The notes: generated by a model from the sequence alone, not told the origin. 64,000 nt of DNA from Ureibacillus chungkukjangi (GCF_003217295.1 NZ_QJTJ01000013.1:1-64000); one strand, 5' to 3'; positions 1 through 7,234 are shown, numbered from the stretch's first letter. A program made the numbers and translations.

Positions 1-4
1 TGTG

Positions 5-24
5 AGGCTGGCAAGCCTTTTTTT
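5..24 (+). terminator. Rho-independent terminator of a gene left of the window
   Basis: A 5-bp stem (AGGCT/AGCCT, loop GGCA) is followed directly by a run of seven T. It would end a plus-strand transcript that starts before the window. The stem is short, so only moderate weight is given. Confidence 0.5.
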
Positions 25-186
25 GTTGAAACTTGAGTTGCAACGTTATGTACTTTTCCTTTTCAAAACTCTGTACTTCTATTTTGCACTAAACAATAAG
101 ATTGTTCTATGTAGAATCAAGAAACAAGGATATGAATTTTGGGGTAGTAAGGTGTGTTGGCGAGATAGATAAAAGGAGTTGTTAGA

Positions 187-768
187 ATGGCAATTTTCCA
201 AGAATTCTTTTACATACCTGATGAAAATATGACGAAGATTTCCACGGGAGAAAATAAAATATTTGGTGGTGAGGTTCGTAATAACAAAGGGCAAATTGTA
301 ACACTTCTTAGACCTGTCAGCAAGTTGGAGGCTACTTTATATTATGGCTGGAAGTATAGGGATACACTTTTTAAGGTTGGTAAGTTAGGTATGGCAGGTG
401 TAAAAAGTTATAAATCAAAGAAAAAACAAGAACCAGATGTTGTTGTGAAATTTAGAGATGCTCTACAGGTTTACCTAAATGCTGTGCGCAATGGATCGCT
501 TACAATGGAGATAATTTCAGATGTGATGGAACATTTGGATGAACTGAAAATGCAACCTAATTTTGAAAAAATCAATATTGCACTTTCGATGGAGGATTTG
601 GATGTGCTTTTAAATCGAATGTTTGATTATACAAAAAAACTTGCCGCAGATAATGCGATTGAACTAACCAGTTTAGAGAAAGAAACACCTTCGCAATCTG
701 TGAATCCAATTATAAATCTGCAGCGTTGTCTTGAAACACAAAAGCGCATTTTTGAACTGGCTTCTTAG
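187..768 (+). CDS. Hypothetical protein, 193 aa, island cargo
   Basis: I do not recognise this protein. The ATG has a good ribosome binding site (AAAGGAG about 7 nt upstream), so it is probably a real gene. The sequence is soluble-looking, with no signal peptide or membrane segment; a lysine-rich stretch (about residues 75-82, SKKKQE) splits a beta-like N-terminal part with two glycine turns from a helical, acidic C-terminal part (about residues 85-193). It lies in the AT-rich island bounded on the right by two integrases and ssrA, with a decayed remnant immediately downstream, so it is best read as island cargo. No function can be proposed from sequence alone. Confidence 0.6.
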   Translation: MAIFQEFFYIPDENMTKISTGENKIFGGEVRNNKGQIVTLLRPVSKLEATLYYGWKYRDTLFKVGKLGMAGVKSYKSKKKQEPDVVVKFRDALQVYLNAVRNGSLTMEIISDVMEHLDELKMQPNFEKINIALSMEDLDVLLNRMFDYTKKLAADNAIELTSLEKETPSQSVNPIINLQRCLETQKRIFELAS

Positions 769-779
769 ATTATAGCAAA

Positions 780-972
780 ATTGAGCAAGCTCCTTATGGA
801 ACAAATGTGACTATAGTTACTTTACTCAATGAATTGGGATATTTGAGTTTATCGTTTTATTGAAAAAAAGTTCAATCAAATTGATGTTCTTCAACTATCC
901 GTCGCTAAAATGAAGGAAATAAAACATAAATTAGAAAAATTTAATATAAGAATTATTTATAAATATATTTAG
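780..972 (+). pseudogene. Decayed gene remnant with a frameshift
   Basis: Frame starting at 780 reads through about 22 protein-like codons (IEQAPYGTNVTIVTLLNELG) and then runs into a stop at 861-863, while the neighbouring frame from 847 to 972 continues with VYRFIEKKFNQIDVLQLSVA and a lysine-rich end. One frameshift near 843-850 would join them into about 63 residues. No start codon or ribosome binding site is seen. I infer the tail of an inactivated gene; the family is unknown. Confidence 0.35.
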
Positions 973-1000
973 AGCGTGTATTGATTATAACACGCTCTAA
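969..1000. terminator. Hairpin between convergent genes
   Basis: An 11-bp perfect inverted repeat (TTAGAGCGTGT and its complement) with a 10-nt loop sits between the plus-strand remnant and the minus-strand gene ending at 1044. The flanks are AT-rich but lack a long T run on either strand, so it may be a weak bidirectional terminator. Confidence 0.5.
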
Positions 1001-1043
1001 TAATTTGTTCGTTTACACTGTTATTAGGATTATGTGCTATTCC

Positions 1044-1454
1044 TTATTTTCCAAAATTCGTCCAATCATAGGTGTTTTCTTTTTGTTTACGTTTCTTTTC
1101 TTCCGATATACTTTCTACGTTCTTTTCTTTAATAAAGCTCATGATGAATCCACAATCTTCACAAATATATTTATAGGTATCAACGGATTTATCATAACGA
1201 CTAAACTCTTTATTTTCTTCAGATATTAATCTAAAGGAAATATCCCCTTTTTCTACTATTTCATTATCAATTGAGGTATTTACATCAACGTCAACATCTA
1301 TATGTACATCGTCATAACCTCTTGTTCTAACCTTAACATCATTATAGGCGGTTGGATAAATATCAATATTTACATCTATTTCGTAATATCCTTTACGAAA
1401 ATGTACTCCCCCACACACTAAACAACCAATCTCACTAATATTAATCACTCCCAA
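1044..1454 (-). CDS. Hypothetical protein with split zinc-ribbon cysteines
   Basis: The family is not recognised. The protein of about 136 residues carries two CxxC knuckles, CLVC near residues 11-14 and CEDC near residues 98-101, a spacing compatible with one zinc site holding together the ends of a central beta-rich segment. That segment is striking for alternating Asp/Val (DVHIDVDVDVN, about residues 49-59). The C-terminus is Lys/Glu-rich. The first codon of the open frame is TTG and there is no clear ribosome binding site; GTG at 1448 is an alternative. The start is therefore uncertain. It sits in the island, convergent with the gene at 187. Confidence 0.5.
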   Translation of the reverse strand: MGVINISEIGCLVCGGVHFRKGYYEIDVNIDIYPTAYNDVKVRTRGYDDVHIDVDVDVNTSIDNEIVEKGDISFRLISEENKEFSRYDKSVDTYKYICEDCGFIMSFIKEKNVESISEEKKRKQKENTYDWTNFGK

Positions 1455-1524
1455 CTAGTTATTAATATATGTATATGAAATTAATTGACTTGATAACAAT
1501 AAAATTGTTTTAAGCCTAAATGAA

Positions 1525-1653
1525 GTAATGTACGATGGAAACAAAGAAAAGTTGGCTCAACTGGATTTCTAGATGACTAGATGAAATTATTGTTTTACCT
1601 AATGTATACCCGCACATAAATCTTATAAGAAAGTTAGCGAAGCAGAATTAAGA
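1525..1653 (+). pseudogene. Short decayed gene remnant
   Basis: Between two genes the sequence contains pieces that read like protein in shifting frames: VMYDGNKEKLAQLDF, then a stop, then LDEIIVLPNVYPHINLIRKL in another frame, ending at TAA 1651-1653. There is no start or ribosome binding site. I infer a degraded coding remnant, in keeping with the other broken genes of this island. The rest of 1455-1878 shows no convincing gene. Confidence 0.3.
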
Positions 1654-1878
1654 TAACTATTTACTAACTATTTATGAAAATGATCTTACTAATAAAAAAT
1701 AGTAAACATCTACAATCGCGAACGACTCCGCAGCAAGAATTGTGTTTTTTCTTTATGTTAAGCGCATTTCCTCCTACACATCCTGAATTATCATTAGTAT
1801 TTATTCCTATTCTCCCCTTCGAATTAAAAAATCCTTCTATTATAATATTTAAAATTCGAAAGGATTGAACTCAGGAAA

Positions 1879-2451
1879 ATGAATTTAACAATCGCACAAT
1901 ACAAAGCGCTATATGAAGAAATGTTGGAAGTGAATGAAGAAAATATTCAAGGGATGTTTGTTGTATCTAAGGAAGAAGAACTTAAAGTACTGGCAATGCA
2001 GTTTTTAATTAATAAGTGGAAAAATGAAAATTATTATGAATAAGATGCGTACTACTATGAAGATGCCGAAGTTGTTGTAGTGGAAATTCGACGGAAAAAA
2101 GAAGGGTTATACTCATTCTGAGGGCTTGGCTTTACGGGTAAGTGTACATTAGCACATATAACAGAAATTTTTGATGCAGAATCTAATGTTAGCCATATAA
2201 TCTTTCTAGAAAACGAGGGAGAAATTGAAAAAGGGAAAAAAGAATTGTATTCGGCTTATGATTCTAGATATACTTATGCTGTTTGGAAACCAATAACATT
2301 TGAATTAATAGATGTCTTGTATCTAGACGAAGAACTAGATAAAAACCATAATAAACATTTACTTTATTATATAGTCACTGAGATACGTGAATTAGATTAT
2401 TATAGTTTTTATGATTTTTTAAGATATTCAATATTGGAATCTATTAGATGA
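1879..2451 (+). pseudogene. Gene interrupted by two in-frame stops (190 codons)
   Basis: A single reading frame runs from ATG 1879 to TGA 2449-2451 and looks protein-coding throughout, but contains TAA at 2041-2043 and TGA at 2119-2121. The three pieces are 54, 25 and 109 codons. The upstream piece starts MNLTIAQYKALYEE with a weak AGGAAA ribosome site; the downstream piece is rich in Tyr, Glu and Leu and ends ...FYDFLRYSILESIR. A TTG-initiated protein from 2245 (68 aa) is possible but has no good ribosome site. The family is not recognised. I infer a recently inactivated gene; a sequencing error cannot explain two separate in-frame stops easily. A terminator follows immediately. Confidence 0.6.
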
Positions 2452-2455
2452 CAGC

Positions 2456-2490
2456 CTAAAAGCAGTGGGAATTTTCCCTCTGCTTTTTTA
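2456..2490 (+). terminator. Rho-independent terminator
   Basis: AAAAGCAG-T-GGG, loop AATTTT, CCC-T-CTGCTTTTTT: an 11-bp stem with one internal mismatch and a T run, 5 nt after the interrupted gene. Confidence 0.8.
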
Positions 2491-2609
2491 TATGCATTTA
2501 CTTATCAAAATTAAAAATATCAACCACTTAATTATTTTGTAGATCCTCGCACACTTAGTTATGAACGTAATTTAATTCTTTCCAATATTATTTTATTTTC
2601 TTTAAAAAG

Positions 2610-2835
2610 CCTATTCGAATATTCAGTAACACCCGCTATTATATTTTCACCTGAATGAGCTAGTGATTAATTCACAAAAAAATATATTTTTTTTAAAAAA
2701 CCTATTCGAATATCTAAAATCGCTCGCTATTATATTTTCACATGATTGAGCTAGTGGTTAATTCACAAAATATATTACTTTTTGAAATACCTATTCGAAT
2801 ATTTGAAATCACTCGCTATTATGTCTCTAGCTTGC
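2610..2835 (+). repeat. Three ~90-bp direct repeats upstream of the excisionase gene
   Basis: Units begin at 2610, 2701 and 2790 (spacing 91 and 89). Each starts with CCTATTCGAATAT, in which ATTCGAAT is a perfect palindrome, and continues with a shared (C/T)CGCTATTAT block; the first two also share TATTTTCAC, GAGCTAGTG and TTAATTCACAAAA. The third unit is cut short and runs into the excisionase ribosome binding site. Placement in front of xis and int suggests recombinase/excisionase binding or operator sites; that is inference. This block fills most of the gene-free stretch 2491-2875. Confidence 0.8.
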
Positions 2836-2875
2836 AAGCACTAAAAATTTCCACGAACTGAAAGGAGCAAGATTT

Positions 2876-3088
2876 ATGCTAACTAAAAACACACTACAAG
2901 AAAAAGTAGAACCAAACAATTTTATTGGTGAATGGATGGATTTAAAGACAGCTGCAGCCTATTTAAATGTCTCATATAAAACTTTAAGAACTTTTCAAAT
3001 AATGGGTTTAGAGATTGTAGAAATCGGACGAATTCGTAGAGTTTCTAAGACTGCATTAGATAACTTTATGTATAAACATAGTATTTAA
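2876..3088 (+). CDS. Excisionase-family helix-turn-helix DNA-binding protein
   Basis: A 70-residue protein with a MerR/excisionase-type helix-turn-helix: the core WMDLKTAAAYLNVSYKTLRT (about residues 20-39) is followed by a wing ending IGRIRRVSKTALDNFM, the pattern of Xis/HTH_17 proteins that bend DNA at attachment sites and direct integrase toward excision. Start ATG 2876 is preceded by AAAGGAGC. It ends 24 nt before the integrase gene, so the two are probably cotranscribed, and it is preceded by three palindrome-bearing repeats that are plausible targets. It could also act as a small repressor of the element. Confidence 0.8.
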   Translation: MLTKNTLQEKVEPNNFIGEWMDLKTAAAYLNVSYKTLRTFQIMGLEIVEIGRIRRVSKTALDNFMYKHSI

Positions 3089-3112
3089 CAAAAAAATCGG
3101 AGGTAAATAAGT

Positions 3113-4291
3113 ATGACAAATAAATCAAAATATCATCCAGCAATTAAAGAATATAAATTAAAAAATGGCTCTAAATATTATCGTTTCACTGTCTACTTAG
3201 GCGTTGATCCATTTACCGGAAAAGATGCAACTGTAACTCGTAGCAAATTTCCCTCACAAAAAGCAGCTCAGGTAGCGATTGATAGACTAAAGTATGAATT
3301 TAACAACGGAAAAAAACCAGAAAACATGCGTAAAACATTTTCGGAGGTTTATGAAGAGTGGGATGTGCTTTATAAAAATTCTGGAATTGTGATGAGTACG
3401 TATTCTAAAACGGAAGGTTATTTTAACAATTATATCCTACCATTTTTTGGTCATATGAAAGTTTCTAAAATTACTGCTGATCATTGTGAAGAATTCGTCT
3501 CCAAACTTTCAAGTAAATTAAAGTATTTTCATCATATCATTAGCTATGCATCTGATGTTTTGGATAGAGCTATACGTAAGAAATACATTAACTCAAATCC
3601 ATTTAATATTATCAAAATTCCGAAAGAATCAATACATGTAATTAATGAGAATTATCTAAATATCGAAAACTTAAAACTATTAACTACCCATTTACCATTA
3701 TTAGATTTAAAAGTACATGCTTTACTGCGCCTACTCATTTTTACAGGAATCCGTAAAGGCGAACTATTAGTATTAAAATGGGGAGATGTTGATTTTAAAA
3801 TGAAGACACTAAATATTTATGAGGCTTATTCTTATTCCAAGTATAATAATAGAAATAATGTTGGTCCTACTAAATCAAAACATAGCCGCACCATTTTTCT
3901 TGACGATATCACTCTAAATATTCTAAAACAGTGGCAACAAGAACAAAATTTACGATTAACTCAGCTTGGAATTCGAATTAATAAGCCAACTGAACAATTA
4001 ATTTTTAATAACTCTGTTAATAGCTACTTAAAGTCATATTATCCAAACGAGCAACTTACAGAGGTTCTCGAGGCACTGAAATTAAAGTATATTACTGTGC
4101 ATGGTTTACGACATACACATGCAACACATTTAGGTGAAGCTCATGCAGATTTTGTTGGAATTCAAAACCGACTCGGACATTTGTTAACCAAAAACACTAC
4201 AACCGAACACTACTTACATGTGACAGATAAAATTAAATGGGACACTCTCAACTCTTTACTAACCTATTATAAAGAGCATGGCATCAACTGA
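3113..4291 (+). CDS. int: Tyrosine recombinase/integrase (first of two)
   Basis: A phage/ICE-type site-specific integrase of 392 residues. The N-terminal part (about residues 10-70) is an arm-type DNA-binding domain (YRFTVYLGVDPFTGKDATVT), residues about 75-175 form the SAM-like core-binding domain, and the C-terminal catalytic domain carries the tyrosine recombinase set: Arg214 (TGIRKGE), Lys254, His330-x-x-Arg333 (HGLRHTH), His356 (LGH) and nucleophile Tyr367 (EHYLHV). The set is complete, so the enzyme should be active. GGAGG precedes the start by about 9 nt. It follows the excisionase gene by 24 nt and ends at a strong terminator. It is clearly paralogous to the next gene. Confidence 0.93.
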   Translation: MTNKSKYHPAIKEYKLKNGSKYYRFTVYLGVDPFTGKDATVTRSKFPSQKAAQVAIDRLKYEFNNGKKPENMRKTFSEVYEEWDVLYKNSGIVMSTYSKTEGYFNNYILPFFGHMKVSKITADHCEEFVSKLSSKLKYFHHIISYASDVLDRAIRKKYINSNPFNIIKIPKESIHVINENYLNIENLKLLTTHLPLLDLKVHALLRLLIFTGIRKGELLVLKWGDVDFKMKTLNIYEAYSYSKYNNRNNVGPTKSKHSRTIFLDDITLNILKQWQQEQNLRLTQLGIRINKPTEQLIFNNSVNSYLKSYYPNEQLTEVLEALKLKYITVHGLRHTHATHLGEAHADFVGIQNRLGHLLTKNTTTEHYLHVTDKIKWDTLNSLLTYYKEHGIN

Positions 4292-4337
4292 TTCAAGATG
4301 TACTATCGTAATTTTTAATAGATTTGACGAGTATTTA

Positions 4338-4381
4338 AACCGCTACGGAGTATAAAATTACTCCCTAGCGGTTATTTTTTT
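4338..4381 (+). terminator. Terminator after the first integrase
   Basis: AACCGCTA-C-GGAGT, loop ATAAAATT, ACTCC-CT-AGCGGTT followed by ATTTTTTT. The stem is about 12 bp with a small internal bulge. It separates the transcription of the two integrases. Confidence 0.85.
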
Positions 4382-4485
4382 GCTTACTCTTTTGTTTGCC
4401 AAAGCTAATTTCATCACATACACTTTAATTGTAGTAAATATTACTATACCTCTTCGTCTCCGTAAGCAATAGACTGGAGGAATAT

Positions 4486-5652
4486 ATGACCAATATTAAA
4501 AGTTACCAACTAAAAAACAAAGAAACAAGATACAAATTTCACGTATATGTAGGTGTTGATCCGTTAACTGGTAAAGAACAAACGACTACACGAAGTGGAT
4601 TTAAAACTAAAAAAGAAGCTAAAGAAGCTCTTCTTCAAATTCAACAAGAAATTCGTAATGGTAGTTTTCGGAAACAGGCAGTTGAAATATATCGTGACAT
4701 TTATGAATTATGGATGGAACATTACGAAAATACAGTTGAAGACAGTACATTGTTAAAAACGAAGCGGATTTTCAAAAATCATATTTTACCGATGTTTGGT
4801 GACTATAAGATCGCTAAAATTGATGCAGCAATTTGCCAAAAGCATGTGAATCAATGGGCAAAAAAACTTCAGCGTTTCCGTATGGTTAAAAATTACGCTG
4901 CGTTAGTAATGAAATACGCAATCAAACATGGTTTAATTGATAAAAATCCCTTTGATCTTGTAGAAATGCCTATTATCAAATCAAAAATCAGTTTAGAGGA
5001 TGAAGATGAAGAGTTTGAAAACTTCTATTCACGTGAGCAATTGATTCAATTCCTACATTGCCTAGAGCAAGATAACAATTTAAAACGAACTACCCTATTT
5101 CATCTTCTTGCTTTTACAGGAATGCGTAAAAGTGAAGCTTTTGCACTTCAGTGGAAAGACATTGATTTTGAGTCGGAAGAAATTCGAATTACTAAAGCTG
5201 TAAAACGTGGGGAATCAGGGCTATATCTGGGGCCAACGAAAAATGGTGAATCTCGAACAATTAAAGTTGATGAAAAAACGAAGAGCCTTTTTAAACAATG
5301 GAAGAGTAAACAAGTGGAAATTTATAAAGCTAAAGGATCCAGTACAAACAATAAAAAACAGCTAGTATTTTCAAATGAACTAAATGTAATACAAGATCCA
5401 AATAAAACAGTCCAATGGCTTTCATCTTTTCTTCAAAAGTATAATCTTGATTATATTACCGCTCATGGATTACGTCATACTCACTGTTCTCTCCTATTTG
5501 AAGCTGGTGCAACAATTAAAGAAGTGCAATTCAGACTTGGACATAAAGATGTGAAAACAACCTTAGATGTATATGCTCACGTTACAAAAAAAGCAAAGGC
5601 AGAAACAATCGATAAATTTACTAACTTTATTCATGAATCCAATCATGATTAA
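4486..5652 (+). CDS. int: Tyrosine recombinase/integrase (second, adjacent to ssrA)
   Basis: A 388-residue integrase with the same layout as the gene at 3113: arm-binding domain with YKFHVYVGVDPLTGKEQTTT (about residues 16-35), core-binding domain, and catalytic residues Arg214 (TGMRKSE), Lys252, His327/Arg330 (HGLRHTH), His353 (LGHKD) and Tyr363 (DVYAHV). All are present. The ATG follows TGGAGGAATAT. It is the last island gene, 149 bp from the 3' end of the tmRNA gene, the usual position of an integrase relative to its attachment site, so this is the better candidate for the enzyme that inserted the island. No excisionase gene accompanies it directly. Confidence 0.93.
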   Translation: MTNIKSYQLKNKETRYKFHVYVGVDPLTGKEQTTTRSGFKTKKEAKEALLQIQQEIRNGSFRKQAVEIYRDIYELWMEHYENTVEDSTLLKTKRIFKNHILPMFGDYKIAKIDAAICQKHVNQWAKKLQRFRMVKNYAALVMKYAIKHGLIDKNPFDLVEMPIIKSKISLEDEDEEFENFYSREQLIQFLHCLEQDNNLKRTTLFHLLAFTGMRKSEAFALQWKDIDFESEEIRITKAVKRGESGLYLGPTKNGESRTIKVDEKTKSLFKQWKSKQVEIYKAKGSSTNNKKQLVFSNELNVIQDPNKTVQWLSSFLQKYNLDYITAHGLRHTHCSLLFEAGATIKEVQFRLGHKDVKTTLDVYAHVTKKAKAETIDKFTNFIHESNHD

Positions 5653-5660
5653 TTTTCTAA

Positions 5661-5700
5661 CAAAGGATTAACAAAGGTTAATAAGGTTTTTAATAAGGTT
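5661..5700 (+). repeat. Short AAGG-type repeats between integrase and ssrA
   Basis: Four imperfect copies of (C/T)AAAGG-T(T)A occur with their GG at 5665, 5676, 5685 and 5697, spaced 9-12 bp. They directly follow the integrase stop and precede the ssrA end. Candidate arm-type integrase binding sites; inference only. Confidence 0.4.
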
Positions 5701-5730
5701 TCAGTCCAATTCAGGACAACTCAAAGGCAT

Positions 5731-5776
5731 TAAAAAAGTGCCACAAACGTTGATAAATCAACATTTGTGACACTCC
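5731..5776 (-). terminator. ssrA terminator
   Basis: On the minus strand a long stem (AGTGTCACAAATGTTGAT with its near-complement, two mismatches) closes on a short loop and runs into TTTTTT. It lies 26 nt past the tmRNA 3' end and lies inside the DNA that would have come with the island. Confidence 0.85.
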
Positions 5777-5801
5777 ATGAAACTCAGTACATTTCACTGT
5801 A

Positions 5802-6154
5802 TGGAGACGGCGGGAGTCGAACCCGCGTCCAGAAACTCCAATACTTAAGCGTCTACGCGTGTAGTCTGCCTATTTACGATTCGCGTGGCAATATGCCGAC
5901 AAACAGGCGTCCTGCACGCTAGCTTGGAAATCTCTTGTTGGTGACTCAAGCGGCACCACCAACCGTATCCCACTAAAGTTGGGCCCTACGTTATCCACAT
6001 GGGCGATGGATAGGCAGAGCGCTTACGAGCTTACGCTGCGAAAGCTAAATTTTGTTGTTTGCCAGTTATTATATAACTTCCGTTGATGACGGAGCCGAGA
6101 CCTCCGACGCGCAGCTCAAGCTTGAACCATCCCTGTCGAATCCGTAACGTCCCC
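5802..6154 (-). ncRNA. ssrA: Transfer-messenger RNA (tmRNA), about 353 nt
   Basis: The 5' end reads GGGGACGTTACGGATTCGAC and the 3' end GCGGGTTCGACTCCCGCCGTCTCC-A; GGGGACG pairs with CGTCTCC as the tRNA-like acceptor stem, and the T-arm GTTCGAC is intact. The internal message (minus strand, 6066 to 6031) encodes TGKQQNLAFAA and stop TAA, a typical degradation tag ending in two alanines. CCA is not encoded: the bases after the discriminator are TAC. With SmpB it rescues stalled ribosomes and tags truncated proteins for ClpXP-type proteases. The adjacent integrase indicates that the 3' end is an attachment site. Confidence 0.95.
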
Positions 6155-6167
6155 CTATATAAGAGAG

Positions 6168-6184
6168 ATGTGTTTAAAACACAT
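6168..6184. promoter_or_regulatory. Palindrome in the ssrA upstream region
   Basis: ATGTGTTTAAAACACAT is a near-perfect inverted repeat 14 nt upstream of the mature tmRNA 5' end, next to an AT-rich TTATAT. It may be part of the promoter or a processing hairpin. The exact promoter could not be fixed. Confidence 0.35.
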
Positions 6185-6351
6185 ACGGCATAAAAGGCGG
6201 TGAAGCTTTAGCCTTTAGCTACTGGCAACTGTATACCTAGTATAAAACAAATTCGGAAAATCAGCAACACATCTGATTCTACCTATCTTTCTAAGATTAA
6301 CCAACCAAAGAATTACACTATTCATATACCCGGAATTATCTTCGTAAAACA

Positions 6352-6402
6352 TTAATATTGGTTTTTCGCTTTAAACACTCGTTCCATTTCACGTTTTGCT
6401 TC
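6352..6402 (-). pseudogene. Duplicate smpB 3' end (16 codons), integration scar
   Basis: Minus-strand reading gives [16 protein letters not shown]-stop, while intact SmpB ends [16 protein letters not shown]-stop. Across 15 shared codons the DNA differs only at synonymous positions (Ala GCT/GCA, Arg AGA/CGT, Ala GCT/GCG). An in-frame TGA lies two codons before the fragment, so it is not part of a gene. The copy begins 58 bp downstream of the true smpB stop. I infer a displaced original (or incoming) smpB terminus left by site-specific integration or recombination. Confidence 0.8.
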
Positions 6403-6460
6403 CGCTCACAGGCTCGCTTCGCAGAAAACAAAGGTAGACTTCTTCTGAATAAGGTTTTTA

Positions 6461-6928
6461 TTAGAATTGGTTTTTAGCTTTAAACACTCGTTCCATTTCT
6501 CTTTTAGCTTCCTTCTTCTTCAGATCATCACGTTTATCGTAATTCTTCTTACCTTTACCTACACCGATTAACAATTTCGCGTAGCCGTCCTTGATGTACA
6601 TTTTAAGAGGGACGATTGTGTAGCCTTCTTGTTTTGTACGGCCTAGTAGCTCGCTGATTTGCTTTTTGTGTAGAAGCAGCTTGCGGACACGTAATGGGTC
6701 ATGGTTGAAACGGTTTCCTTGTTCGTATGGGCTGATGTGCATGTTGGAAATCCATGCTTGGTTGTTACGGATTTGAACGAAGGAGTCCTTTAGCTGAACT
6801 TTCCCTGCTCGAATTGCTTTGATCTCTGTACCTTGTAGGACCATTCCAGCTTCAATAGTTTCTTCGATGAAGTAGTCATGGTTTGCCTTTTTGTTTTGTG
6901 CTAATACTTTTCCTGCTCCCTTTGCCAC
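6461..6928 (-). CDS. smpB: SsrA-binding protein SmpB
   Basis: SmpB binds the tRNA-like part of tmRNA and delivers it to stalled ribosomes. Hallmarks are [13 protein letters not shown] (about residues 11-23), [27 protein letters not shown] and the basic [21 protein letters not shown] tail that enters the decoding channel. The start is taken as GTG 6928 ([14 protein letters not shown]), 8 nt after GAGG and matching the family N-terminus; an upstream GTG at 6937 overlaps the ribosome site. Length 155 aa is normal. It lies between rnr and ssrA as in Bacillus. Its last 16 codons are duplicated downstream. Confidence 0.96.
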   Translation of the reverse strand: MAKGAGKVLAQNKKANHDYFIEETIEAGMVLQGTEIKAIRAGKVQLKDSFVQIRNNQAWISNMHISPYEQGNRFNHDPLRVRKLLLHKKQISELLGRTKQEGYTIVPLKMYIKDGYAKLLIGVGKGKKNYDKRDDLKKKEAKREMERVFKAKNQF

Positions 6929-6963
6929 GAGCGACACCTCACAATCTTAATTAGAAAAGCGAA

Positions 6964-7116
6964 ACCGCCCTGTTAAGCCCCGAGTCGACGAAAACGCCAC
7001 GTCCTGTGGCATCGTCGACATGACTCACATCGTGTTGAGCCCCAAGCTGCTTGGAAGTCCCGAATCGAAAGCTTGCTTTCGACCGAGGGAATGAAGCGAC
7101 CTCGAGGGACTGGGCG
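6964..7116 (-). repeat. Nested stem-loop element (~153 bp), repeat-like or structured RNA
   Basis: The outer arms ACCGCCC (6964-6970) and GGGCGGT (7110-7116) close a block with at least three internal hairpins: GTCGACGA/TCGTCGAC enclosing GCCAC/GTGGC (about 6983-7019), CCAAGC/GCTTGG (about 7042-7054) and TCGAAAGC/GCTTTCGA (about 7065-7082). It is far more GC-rich than the surrounding DNA and has no reading frame. It lies between rnr and smpB. The organisation resembles the mobile bcr-type repeats of Bacillus; identity is inferred. Confidence 0.65.
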
Positions 7117-7195
7117 GTGTAGCTAGACATTTATTCAATTTATAAAGAGGATAAAAAAAGTTTCATAGTTTCCTATCACTCGATACAAAACAATA

Positions 7196-7226
7196 CCCCA
7201 AGTGCGAGCTGTAATCACACTTGGGC
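7196..7226 (-). terminator. rnr terminator
   Basis: GCCCAAGTG and CACTTGGG form an 8-bp stem 9 nt beyond the rnr stop on the minus strand, followed by GTATTGTTTTGT, an imperfect T run. Confidence 0.6.
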
Positions 7227-7234
7227 TATTTGCA

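Noticed and set aside
1674-1868. 64-codon plus-strand open frame
   Set aside because: No ribosome site, unlikely composition, and it lies in decayed island DNA.
2041-2121. Programmed stop-codon readthrough or selenocysteine at the internal TAA and TGA
   Set aside because: Two different stops, no SECIS-like hairpin noticed, and neighbours are also decayed; a pseudogene is simpler.
2610-2835. CRISPR array
   Set aside because: Only three long, diverging units with similar rather than unique spacers, and no cas genes.
4455-4461. CGTCTCC, identical to the ssrA acceptor 3' strand, between the two integrases
   Set aside because: Only 7 bp and in inverted orientation relative to ssrA, so it cannot be the partner attachment site of a normal integration.
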